Below, piece by piece: positions 11,366 to 23,906 of a DNA stretch of 64,000 bases. The position numbers were made by a program, and so were the translations under genes. The stretch lies in the NCBI GenBank assembly GCA_036898135.1, contig CM072512.1:22648234-22712233 (forward strand), in the 5' to 3' direction. This stretch comes from Oncomelania hupensis (taxonomy: Eukaryota > Mollusca > Gastropoda > Littorinimorpha > Pomatiopsidae). Each line of letters opens with the position of its first letter. Within the stretch, counting starts at the first letter, position 1. Below the pieces are notes generated by a model, which was not told the DNA's origin, made no database searches, and saw nothing but the letters and a program-made list of their open reading frames with translations.

Positions 11366-11892
11366 GTACAATAGTAGAGCACAAGAACACACAATTTGTT
11401 ATTGATAGAGAAAAGGTAAAATAAATTGACTACTAACACTGATATCATGTTTGTTCATTTAGACTGTTTTAGCTCCTCTCGAGTTTTGTTTTATCTCTTT
11501 ATTTATTATGCAGAAGCAAATATCAGGCACTTGTTTTTTCCTCCACACAATGTTTGAACATTTTAGTGGTAAAAAGAAGCACTTATAAACACTGATGTCT
11601 TTTGAAAAGGCCTTCATTTCAATCTATAAGGACCTTGTTGTCAAATATAAGCACTTATAAGGCCTCATTTTGGCTAACCCCAAATACACAAACCTATAAG
11701 CACCTGTAACGACCGTACGAACCTTGTTAATAGATGATAGTATACATTACCGTACGAACCTTGTTAATAGATGATAGTATACATTGTGAACAATAGACAT
11801 AGATCAGGTGGGGAAAATTTCAGTCACATATCTGAGATGGAGTGTTAATATGGAAGGTCTTAATAAGGAGGTTCTACTGTACACACATTTAC

Positions 11893-12004
11893 CTTCATTC
11901 TCATCGGTGTCCATGGAGATGTTCAGAGGGGACGAGTTTCTGGAAAGAGAGGGGAACATTCCATGTTTGTCGTCTACCTCGTCCTGTTCACTGTCCGACA
12001 CAAT
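11893..12004 (-). CDS. Exon 4 of the zinc-finger/recombinase-like gene
   Basis: A 112-nt exon between TTTTTGCAG and GTAAATG. It starts in phase 0 and ends with one base (G), which pairs with the CA at the start of the main exon to give Ala. It encodes an acidic, Ser-rich segment (IVSDSEQDEVDD ... MDTDENE), similar in style to the acidic part of the main exon. Confidence 0.7.
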
Positions 12005-14214
12005 CTGCAAAAACATCCATCACCATCTAAAGATATATTCCATAACCTAATATCACTGGTAGTTCATACACCAGTTATTGTAATATGTCAAAGTCAAAAC
12101 CTTTAATTTGGATAACAGCAATTAGGTCCTATGGACCTGTCTTACAGCTAGTCCTTAACAAACTAAATAATGAAAATAAAGTAAATTTAAAATTAACATA
12201 TAACTATGGTGAGAAACAAAAGTAGTCTACATATATATATACACATGCAATCATTACCCCCACCTTTACACACGTTGCACACAGATATTCAACACTTTAA
12301 GACCGCTGCAGGGGAGGGAAAAGGGTTTACAATCATCACAACCGAGTGAAATAAAACCAGCTGAATCATTTAATCAAAGGGAGATGACATATTTATGGAG
12401 ACTGTATTTAAATGACCAAAAAGATGTGCTTTCTTTGACATCTTGTGGTAGTGAATTCCAAATGCTTGGGCCAGAATATGACAGATGTTTTAAATTGTCT
12501 AATCGTGGTTTTGGAAATGCAAGATTTTTTCCAGACCTGGGTATGATTTCCAAAACCTTTCATAGGGCCTGGAAAACCAAAGTTATTTTTCCAGACTGTT
12601 CAAGACTTTTCCAATCCTGTACGAACCCTGTCAGGGTTCATACAGAAATACAGACTCAAAATTCCAGACTTTTCCAGACTTTTTTCCATACCAAAAAAAA
12701 GGTTTTTCAATACCCGGCGTTTAGGTTGTTCATTCAACACAGATCATTTTGTACATTAATTATACACTCAGACTTATATATTTCGCACTCATCGTGTCAT
12801 TGTCCATATTTTGCACAAACAGCGGAAATGTACTATCAGTTCAATGATTTAAACACATACACACACAATAACAAACTGCAAGACTTCTTCCAGTAAAAAA
12901 ATCTACTTACTATTTTAAAATGTTCCCTGACTTTGTATTTTTACACTTTTTTAAAATCAGTTGTAACTTATGGGCAACAACATAAAATTAAAAAAAAATT
13001 CAATGAAATTAAATATTGCAAAAAGGAAACATTCTATCTAGTTAAGTATCAGTTCTAAGATTTAAAAAATAAAATAAATACATTAAAAATTAAAACAGAA
13101 TAACAAACTGCAAGACTTCTACTTCTAGTAAAAGTTTAAAAAAAAAGTTTATGAAGGAACGAACGAAAGAAGCAGCCAAACTCTAGTAGGTGAATTCAAA
13201 TTTCCAATTTTATTAAAAATCTCCATCAGGAACCATGGATTAAAGTTGAGACTTTCTAGGTTATGTCGGTAGAAAAAAAAAAGAAGTGATCTTGACTAAA
13301 ACAGACATTTACCCCCTAAAAACCAAAGTGTTAACCAGGCATTTCAAAAGAGGTAATCTGAGGGTCAAACGAGGAAACAGCATACGCGCACTCGATAACA
13401 AACTCACGATATTTAATTAAGAACATAATTACAAACTAAATAAACTAATACAACTCAACACAAACTGAGGACAAACCCACTCGGAAGAATTGATGGTAAA
13501 ATCTTAGTAAAAATGCCACCACAACTGTACCCAATAAAATTGTATTTTGGTAACGTAAATCTTAAATATATTGCAAAGCTCAAAAACCTACATTATGGAG
13601 ACATGTCCCCCATAAGGTACCTAAAATATATCACTGTAATTCTGATTAAGTATAGCTAAAGATTAATACAAAGATCAAAAACTGCATTACGGAGACATGT
13701 CCCCCAAAGGTATCATATTATATTTTATTTTTTAGAAGTAAATGTTTTCACATTTTTCACACAAAAAAATCCACCATTATGGAGACATGTCACCCAAAGG
13801 TACAAAAAAAAAGTATCATTGTGATTGTGGTTAAGTGTATCTAAGAATAAGCCTACAAAGATCAACTAGAAGCGCACAGCCTATATGACTCACATGCGGT
13901 AACGTGAAAACATAAAATTAGTGTTATATTTGTAAAAAAAACAACAGTGACCTTGTAATGACCTTGACCCTGGGATGACCTTGACATTCACATAGAGGTG
14001 CCAACCACTTCTGTGGTTTTTCAGTAGTAACCCCACACATTTTCAGTACTTTTCAACATCTTTCAATCATCACAGTCACAAAGCGCCCATGCTCGACATT
14101 TTAAAAAAAAAGAAGCAAAATCGTCCAATCTGGTGAATTCTGAGACAGTTATTTAAGCTAAAATGTATTCATTCACAGGTGAGGTACACTTTAAAATGTA
14201 AACAAGTGATTTTC
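12005..14214. other. Intron 3, left part: AT-rich repeats and hAT-like MITE ends
   Basis: No host exon recognised. Around 12607-12645 two hAT-style ends meet back to back: ...TGTACGAACCCTG followed at once by CAGGGTTCATACAG. A further end of this type (CCGTACGAACCTTG) occurs at 11715 and is duplicated with 40 bp of flank at 11752. From 13585 to 13800 the phrase GGAGACATGTCCCCCA recurs three times, related to the tandem array at 16 kb. Confidence 0.45.
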
Positions 14215-14700
14215 CTTTGAAACACTGTTTCCAGGGAACATCCTCTTAAATAGTTCAGACGCATGATCCGCAGCACTAATCAGGATGTTGTGTTCCACGA
14301 GAAAAATAGAAAACAGTGTCTCTGTTCTAACAACAGCATTGTCACTGTCTGGATCATTTTTGGCACTGGCAAAATAACTCGTCAGTGGTGTTGCTCTGTT
14401 TAAGGCTGATCCAGCACGAATATGCTTTAGAGACTTGGTATGTGGGAAACGTTGTCATACCCACCATGTGCGACCGAAAAATCAGACTCAGATTATGCTC
14501 TTGCATAACGGATTAAGACATCCCAAAATTCGAAGACACAATGCGGGGAAATTCAGTTAAACGAAGACAACTTGACTTCGGCGCAGATGCTGATGATGCA
14601 CTAGCACTACTGCTTTGCCGTTTTCTAGGCCGTCCTGCCTCTCTAGCACTCCTAACTCTTGGAAAAAATTTGGCTAAACAACACAACACAAACTTTGAAT
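14215..14700 (-). pseudogene. Degenerate N-terminal fragment of a BED/hAT-type transposase-related protein
   Basis: On the minus strand one can read an N-terminal basic tail (AGRPRKRQSSSAS), then a zinc-finger-like DFSVAHGG ... SLKH region, and then TSYFASAKND and ETLFSIFLVEHNILISAADH, followed by FKRMFPGN. The order resembles the N-terminal part of hAT/ZBED-like proteins found widely in invertebrate genomes. The frame is broken: an in-frame stop lies before the finger and a one-base shift lies inside it. No catalytic region follows, so this is a dead fragment inside intron 3, in the same orientation as the host gene. Confidence 0.6.
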
Positions 14701-16008
14701 TTAATAAGGCAGAATTTTTATTTTTAGCGGCGGAAGTGAATAAAATAAATTTCTAATTGGCCGAATAAGTCCCATGAAGTGGTTTTGCATTCGAGATCGG
14801 TTACGGGGCCATTGGACTGATGCCAGTGTCTGGACCGTTGCGCATTACCGTTACGCAGCTCTCTTATATGCGAAAGACAAGATCATTTGTTTTTGTCAAC
14901 TCCGATATTTGATTTTCCGTAATTATTTTGGCAAATCCGTAATTCGGTATTTTTTTTCTTTTTTTTTCTTCTATTGTGAAAACGTTGGGGTTCGCACCTC
15001 TGTTCACATGACCTTTGAGGCTAATGTATTATCAAATTATAAACCAATGTTGATGTACAATGTGGGTGTCAAATATAGACACATTCCACTGTACAATCAC
15101 AAATTTTGACTATTTTCGTAAAGCCTAAAATTACCTTGACCTTCAAGATCAACGTAACATCGGAACACGTATGAAAGACCAATCTAAGATCTCTACATAA
15201 AACAAGTTTGAACTTTGTATCCCTCATAGTTTTGGGCCAACGTCACTTGAAAGAACCTTTATAATCTCTCATAGTTTTGGGTCAACGTCACTTCAAAGAA
15301 CCTATATAATCTGACTTTGGACTGCTCCAGTGACCTTGACCTTCCAGTGAGGTTGACCAAACTTGCATGGTTGGTGTGTCCCATTGATGTCTACTATGCA
15401 TCAAAGAATCACAAGTCCATTATTAATAACTTGAAAAATATGTAAACTGTTATTTAAAAAAAAAAAAGATTTTTTTTTGGACACTTTATTATCCCTTTAT
15501 ATTGGGAAATTGTGGGCCGCCTCCCCTGGGGAAGGCGTAGTCGCAGCCTGTGGCGCGCCCAAACCCAACCTATACCTAATATTAGTAGATTTCTTTTATT
15601 TGTTTATTTATTTTTAATTTTTCTTTTTAATTTTTTTAATGGTTCAATTTTTTTACTAACATTTGTTGACCCTGTGACCTTTTCGTCAGGTTGATCAAAC
15701 TTGCATGGTTGGTGTGTCTCATTAATATCTTTCAGGCACCAAAGAATCATGTCCATTATTAATAACTTGAGAACAGTTTGAACTTTTGTGAAAATGGTTA
15801 CATTTTGACTAACATTTGTTGACCTTGAAGTGAAACCAATTAATCACCGATACCTTTAGAGCTCTCATGGCCATACACCATCCTACCAAGTTTGGTTGTG
15901 ATAGATATAGGTTCTGAATAATTAACAACGTTAAAGTCTTAGCACGGACGGACAGACGGACATTTATTTTAGACATTTTTACACTATCTAGGACATCTCA
16001 CGCAGATT
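14701..16008. other. Intron 3: TGACCTTGACC-type repeat, interrupted by a dispersed repeat
   Basis: Phrases such as TGACCTTGACCTTC recur at 13945-13995, 15130-15150 and 15330-15350. A longer block (GGTTGACCAAACTTGCATGG with its downstream flank) occurs at about 15350-15430 and again at 15690-15770. The second copy is separated by the dispersed repeat at 15470-15600. It looks like an old DNA-transposon family; no gene is seen. Confidence 0.45.
15470..15600 (+). repeat. Dispersed repeat, copy A
   Basis: The block with GGGCCGCCTCCCCTGGGG and the following GAAGGCGTAGTCGCAGCC is repeated in inverted orientation at about 22380-22515. Both copies are preceded by a GACACTT(T)ATT..CCC stretch and followed by ACCTA..CTAATATTAG. 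It is a MITE- or SINE-like family of unknown type. Confidence 0.6.
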
Positions 16009-16460
16009 TGTGATAATCTGGAGAGAAAAAAAAAGTTGGGTGAATACATAGACTTACATTGCTATTGCATGTGAGTCAAATACTGCATTACGGAGCATAA
16101 CCCCCAAAGGTATATGATATGTCATTATGTGATAATGTGGAGAGAAACAAAATGTTGGGTGAATACATAGACTTACATTGCTATTGCATGTGAGTCAAAT
16201 ACTGCATTACGGAGCATATCCCCCAAAGGTATATGATATGTGATAATGTGGAGAGAAATAAAATGTTGGGTGAATACATAGACTTGCATTGCTATTGCAT
16301 GTGAGTCAAATACTGCATTACGGAGCATATCCCCCAAAGGTATATGATATGTGATAATGTGGAGAGAAACAAAATGTTGGGTGAATACATAGACTTACAT
16401 TGCTATTGCATGCGAGTCAAATACTGCATTACGGAGCATATCCCCCAAAGGCATATTATA
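16009..16460. repeat. Four tandem units of about 111-118 bp in intron 3
   Basis: The phrase GTGATAATNTGGAGAGAAA begins units near 16009, 16127, 16240 and 16351. Each unit runs through TTGGGTGAATACATAGAC and ends in GCATTACGGAGCATANCCCC. Units two to four are nearly identical. The closing phrase is related to the GGAGACATGTCCCCCA repeats at 13.6-13.8 kb. Confidence 0.85.
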
Positions 16461-16663
16461 TTTTGTTGAAGTTTTTTTTTTTTTTAAATTTTGCTAAATT
16501 CAAACAACTGCATTACAAAGACATGTGACACAAAAGTACCCTATATTTTCCAGTCATCCAAGATCATACTCCATCATGAATAGGCTAGCCTCCGAAAACT
16601 TAAAAGTTTAAACATAGGATGAGGCTTAGTGGTTAGTGATTTGGTGCTCTTTAGAATACTCAC

Positions 16664-16784
16664 AGGTATTAAAGGTGGAGCGGATGAACACAGAGCAGGA
16701 AGACAGATTATATCACAGTCCCGAGATGGAGCATCTGGAGAGTGATCATCATCTGCAGAGTGACCAGCGACAGATGATTCTGGA
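16664..16784 (-). CDS. Exon 3 of the zinc-finger/recombinase-like gene
   Basis: A 121-nt exon between AATGTTCTAG and GTGAGT. It starts with one base completing a split Asp codon and ends in phase 0. It encodes a Ser/Asp-rich segment (PESSVAGHSADDDHSPDAPS) followed by a Cys/Pro-containing stretch. Its phases fit the exons on both sides, which supports the model more than the short peptide does. Confidence 0.65.
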
Positions 16785-16968
16785 CTAGAACATTTTAAAA
16801 AAACATTAAGTGAAGCAAGATAGAAACAGGTTTATTGTATTCATACAAAAGAAAGTTAAATAATACAATTAAAAAATCATTTCAAATTTCTCCTAGTTTA
16901 ATTCGTTACAAACAAATCCTGATACTTTGACAATGCAATCTATTTTATCTCACCGCTTACTTACTCAC

Positions 16969-17014
16969 TCAGTCACTGCATGTGTGTCCGAGTTGCTTTC
17001 AACAACACTTTCAC
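16969..17014 (-). CDS. Exon 2 of the zinc-finger/recombinase-like gene (small)
   Basis: A 46-nt candidate exon between CCTATTTTAG and GTGAGT, 184 bp upstream of exon 3. It starts with two bases (GT) and ends with two (GA), giving Gly at the join to exon 1 and Asp at the join to exon 3. It encodes ESVVESNSDTHAVT. It was called on splice signals and double phase agreement, because the peptide is too short to recognise. Confidence 0.5.
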
Positions 17015-17956
17015 CTAAAATAGGCGAGGTAGGTGAGCTATTAAGTGGTGGAAGCCAAAAAAACAAGGAACAGTAGTTCCACAAGTCATACCTTAATACA
17101 CAAAAGATGGGACAAAATTTTAAACTGTGTCTGTGAGGGTGTGGAGGGAGGGAGGGGAGGGGGAGCCAGGCAAGGGTGGTGGTTTATTAATACGATTTTA
17201 GTAGATGATTAATGCAATCGAGAATACGCCTCAAACGTGGGTATGGGGTGTTACTAATAAGATTTATGTGGGTTCATTTAGGCTTTGGCAGACTTTTGCA
17301 CAACAAGAATAAGCGGACTTCATTTTTTTTCAGCGGATTTGCCGCCTAAAATAAAGAAGAATTCCAGCGGAAGTCTTTCATGCCCGACTCCAAATCGTTG
17401 ACCGCTTGCATCAAGTCTGGTTGAGATAGTCACACTCAGTGTGTGCGTGTGTATACAGGGGTGCCATTCAAAAATGTTGAAAAACCTAAAAAGTGGGGGG
17501 TGGGGGTGGGTGTGGGTGAAGAAGAAGGCACCCCTCCACTTCCAGAGTGCCGACGGAGAGAGCACGCGCACATGCTCAGTGCATATTTTAGAGGTAATCA
17601 TTGAATGAATACTGTTATGGCATTTTTCAAGGCGTTTTGTGAGTGCTTGAAAATTAAAACGTATACATAACATCGTTTGGTGTAAGAATTTGTAAAATTT
17701 GGAACACTACACCATGTGGTGACCGAGAGAATCGTCGAGTCGATCTGCCTCTTCGCTACCAGTAGTAGGCCTAGTGCCACAGTCATATGCTGTGCTTGTA
17801 CCGTTACACACTAATTTTGACTGTTACCAAATTTCAAATTGCTTTTCAAATTGTCAAAACCCGACAGTGCCGGCGAAATCAATTTTTATAAAACCGGAAT
17901 TCCGGCCTACAACCGACGGAGTGGCACCCGTAATAATATCGATCTGTGTGTGTGTG

Positions 17957-18026
<70 letters not shown>

Positions 18027-19280
18027 TTACATTTTCTCCATTTCGAAAACCTCAAATCTCTTTGGCACTGTCTTTGGACTTCCGTCTCGGCGTCTGCAAT
18101 TTGAAAGAAAACAAAATGAATGAATGAAGGCATACTTATTATACAGCTGAAAATGAATTAATTAATGAATTAAGAAAAAATAAAATTTAAAACATGTTTT
18201 TGGGTTAGGGTAAGAAAGAATTTATCACTGTTGCTTTTAATAATTCAAGTAATAACCTCGTGAAGATTTCATTATGCTAATTCATGTGTGAATTTTTGCT
18301 ATATTGATGTGAATTTGTGGTTTAAAAAAATAGATTGTGTGTCAATTTTGTCGACAGAAAGTTAAACAAACAACCTTATTTTGCATTAATAACATGTTTT
18401 GGGGGATATAAAATGTCGAACTATGTTGATAACAATTAACATGTCAATAAAACTTGTTGCAAACATTTTGTGCTGTTCAGTGTTCAATTTATGTCCAATC
18501 AAGACAATGAAGTCCAAGGCGTGTTTTTAGGGCTTAGCTCAAACACACTATTTTCCGAGTTAAAAAAATCATTAAAAATCCAAATATGAACCGATTCCAA
18601 AAATTCAAACAGATATATGGAAGCACCAAAGAACATGAATGTAAAAAAAAAAGATTTAAAAAAAAATCATTGTTCCCTGCTACTGCTCGGCGTAAGGGGT
18701 CTACAAAATATGGAAGACGGGCTGCCTAATCGGACCGAGCGCTTCGGTTTTCGTTTTTTAAGCTTCAGATGCATGCACAGAAAGAAAAACAAATTACTCT
18801 TTTTGTTCTTCTTCAGAAAACGGAACTTCCGTTGGTACTGATTTAGTAGAATTAAATAGTTTCCATCGCCAAACCGAAGAAGTTGCACCCATACATCTGA
18901 GCTTAGATTTGGTTACATGCTCTGACTGAAAAGCTTCCTAACTGACGCCATCTTGCTAAATCAGCACCTCGAAAATTAAAATTAAACTCCCACTACAAAT
19001 TCCGTGTTCGAAGCAAAACACAAGCTAAAAGAAGTAACAATGCTGCTCATCAATGTTAAGAGAGAACTACAATAAAGTTTTTAGACGTACATTTTGCAAA
19101 GGTTGTGGAGAATAAATGAAACTTTCATTGAAAGCATAATTATTCAAAATGTGACTAAGCTAGTCTATCCATGCAGCAACAACAAAAATAGCATAACCCA
19201 CGAATCCCGTCGAGCTTCTGTTGCTGCCTAAAGTAAAAACTAAAAATGTGATCATAAAACAGGAACAATTGCAGACATAC
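17015..19280. other. Intron 1 region, simple repeats
   Basis: No further exon recognised. It contains a G-rich tract at 17137-17163 (GGGAGGGAGGGGAGGGGG type), a long AG tract, and a minus-strand ATGGCGTCAG in good context at about 18950. That ATG has no in-phase donor and was not used. Confidence 0.4.
17961..18023. repeat. (AG)n microsatellite
   Basis: About 31 uninterrupted AG units following a short GT tract. Confidence 0.95.
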
Positions 19281-19332
19281 CTTGTGAAAATCTTCTCAGA
19301 CGATGAAACCGTAGGCTATCTCCCGGCTCCAT
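19281..19332 (-). CDS. Exon 1 (coding part) with the likely start codon
   Basis: ATG at 19332-19330 opens MEPGDSLRFHRLRRFSQ and meets a strong donor, CAAG|GTATGT, at 19281/19280. The exon ends with one base (G), the phase that exon 2 requires. The ATG lies just downstream of promoter-like motifs. It was chosen because it is the nearest minus-strand ATG frame with a matching donor upstream of exon 2. A non-coding first exon or a different start is possible. Confidence 0.5.
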
Positions 19333-19338
19333 TCAATT

Positions 19339-19396
19339 CCAAGTGCGGGAAATATTTTCTAGTGCGGGAAATATTTTCTGGTACACGCATGCGCGA
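19339..19396 (-). promoter_or_regulatory. Promoter-like region: duplicated TTTCCCGC boxes and an NRF1-like site
   Basis: Two TTTCCCGC motifs (E2F-like) lie at 19345-19352 and 19364-19371 within a 19-bp direct duplication. CGCGCATGCGTG, one base from the NRF1 consensus, lies at 19384-19395 on the minus strand. They sit 13-65 bp upstream of the proposed start codon. These motif families are common in TATA-less animal promoters. The match to real factors is inferred. Confidence 0.4.
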
Positions 19397-19846
19397 TCAC
19401 AACAAAGAGAGAGAGGGGGGTGCGAGTTCTGTAATTCTAAAATAACTTTTTTTTACCCCACACAATTATTAAATCAAGATGGAATGATTGATTCAATTTA
19501 TGCAATTTAACACAGCTGCACTAATATAATAAAACTATAGCGCGTTTTAGATTTAGTTATTGACGAAAAACAGAAAGTCTCCATAACGTATGGTTCATAC
19601 ATACTCGTGACCATGTCTCCCTAAATTTACCTTCCGTTTTCAACCACATGCGCACCCCTATCTCACAATGGAATAACCCGCAATTTCCATGGAGCGCTAA
19701 TGTTGAACCACAACGAGTGGCTCCTTTGTAGCTCACTGGCAAGTCAGGGAAAAACGTGCGGGAGACACCAAATTGTCTCCTTTATTATTTTGTCTCCCTT
19801 AGGTGCTAGTTCAAACACCACTTTGTCTCCTATTGTTAGGATTAAG

Positions 19847-22830
<2,984 letters not shown>

Positions 22831-23275
22831 GGCACGGTGGTCTAATGGTAGTTCTTTGGCTTGCGGATCTGAAGGTCCCGGGTTCGAGCCCTGTCCGGGC
22901 CATTGTGTTGTGTCCCTGGGAAAGACACTTTACTTCCGTTTCCTACTCCTTCGGATGAGAGTATAAACCGAGGTCTAGTCTGTGTGTCGCATACATTCCA
23001 TCATAACGGACTTTAAAGATCCTGACGCGTATGTCATAGACGGGTGAGGGCCGGTAACAAGAACACACCCAGCATGCACTTGGTCCTTCTCCCCCATCCC
23101 TGGCTGACCAGGATAGTGCTCAGTTGTCAGGGCGTCAGACCATGCGCCCAAAGGCTGCGGGTGGGGGTTTCGGGCGGTATGAGTTAGATCCTGTATCGGC
23201 CAGCGCCTAGAGTCTGGTCAAGTACGGCGAGATAAGTGCGCTATAAAAATCTTAAATAATAATAAATAAAAATAA
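22831..23275 (+). mobile_element. tRNA-derived SINE, copy 1
   Basis: The 5' head reads like a tRNA gene: GGCACGGTGG, an A-box (TGGTCTAATGGTAG) and a B-box (GGTTCGAGCCC at about 22880). The body is shared with copies at 40.1 and 46.6 kb and contains TTTAAAGATCCTGACGC and the TGCGCCCAAAGGCTGCGGGTGGG region. The 3' end is AT-rich (AATAATAATAAATAAAA). Pol III transcription from the internal boxes is expected for such elements. Confidence 0.85.
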
Positions 23276-23906
23276 TTTATAAAAAAGCTTATTTAAGATC
23301 TTGCGCCGTACTCAAACTTCAAACAAATGCATCTTTTATTCGTGAGCGATGCGTAGACGTTCATATTCCCGTCGTACTTCTTGTGGCAGCATGTCAAGAT
23401 TCAAGAATACTTCTGTAGCCGAGCGGAGTATTTGACTCTGGTCTCTCGGCCACGCCGAACTGTTAATTTTATTTATCTCTCGTAAGATGATATAAAATTA
23501 TTTGCCCTGCAAGGCGGTCAAACGTGTTGGGGGTAAATCGGTTTGCCGGCTACAAATACCAAGACACTCTCTACAAGTCACTGCTACTGACTTGCATAAA
23601 ATGCCTGCCGACAATGTAGTCCTGCTCACCATCAAAAGCAGAAGACGAATGGTTAGACGGGGAGAACATATATCGTTTCACCTTGTCCTGCATAACCCAA
23701 AATGGCCACACCAAAGGATTCTGCACAGCAAGAGCCACCCAAAACTAGACTAACCAACAAATGGAAGGTAGACAATCTCTCTCCCAAGCGTGAACCAGTC
23801 GCCTCCCATTCCGCCAGATATCCGACATCTCACTTCGAACCATGTCCTCATGTTTTCCCAGTTCGAAACCGGTATGCCTGGAACCGCCACTGACTAAGCC
23901 CAGTCA
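23276..23906. other. Unrecognised sequence between SINE and LINE
   Basis: An open frame at 23502-23753 exists, but I see no family features in it. Nothing else is supported. Confidence 0.4.

Larger units (their letters stand above)
10362..11881. mobile_element. TA-flanked DNA element with imperfect ~25-bp terminal inverted repeats, no transposase seen
   Basis: The left end reads TACAGTGGAACCTACCTATT. The right end, read as its complement, is TACAGTAGAACCTCCTTATT. They match at most positions over about 25 bp in inverted orientation, and each starts with TA, the target duplicated by Tc1/mariner-type transposases. The interior holds the piggyBac-derived element at 10674-11365 and no other coding sequence. 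The right end lies about ten bases past the splice donor of the exon at 11893-12004. Confidence 0.6.
4069..19332 (-). other. Gene model: multi-exon zinc-finger/tyrosine-recombinase-like protein (nine exons, 3' end unresolved)
   Basis: Nine exons with consistent phases join into one frame of 2845 nt, about 948 codons plus one base. Introns are about 2.27 kb, 184 bp, 4.66 kb, 3.23 kb, 1.17 kb, 413 bp, 264 bp and 241 bp. In the joined protein the likely catalytic residues fall near Arg611, Lys660, Arg737, His763 and Tyr772. Nuclear action on DNA is inferred from the fingers and KRKR clusters. Spliceosomal introns, a promoter-like 5' region and an unbroken frame argue for a host gene derived from a recombinase, rather than an active transposon. 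No flanking terminal repeats were seen around the gene. The first two exons are the least certain. Transcript data would be decisive. Confidence 0.75.

Noticed and set aside
12384..12896. 170-codon plus-strand gene
   Set aside because: The frame crosses the two abutting hAT-type MITE ends and has no protein motifs.
16009..16460. CRISPR-like array
   Set aside because: Units are contiguous near-identical tandem repeats without unique spacers, in a eukaryotic intron.
22831..22905. Functional tRNA gene
   Set aside because: A- and B-boxes are present, but the sequence continues into a ~400-bp body shared with two other loci, so it is a SINE head.
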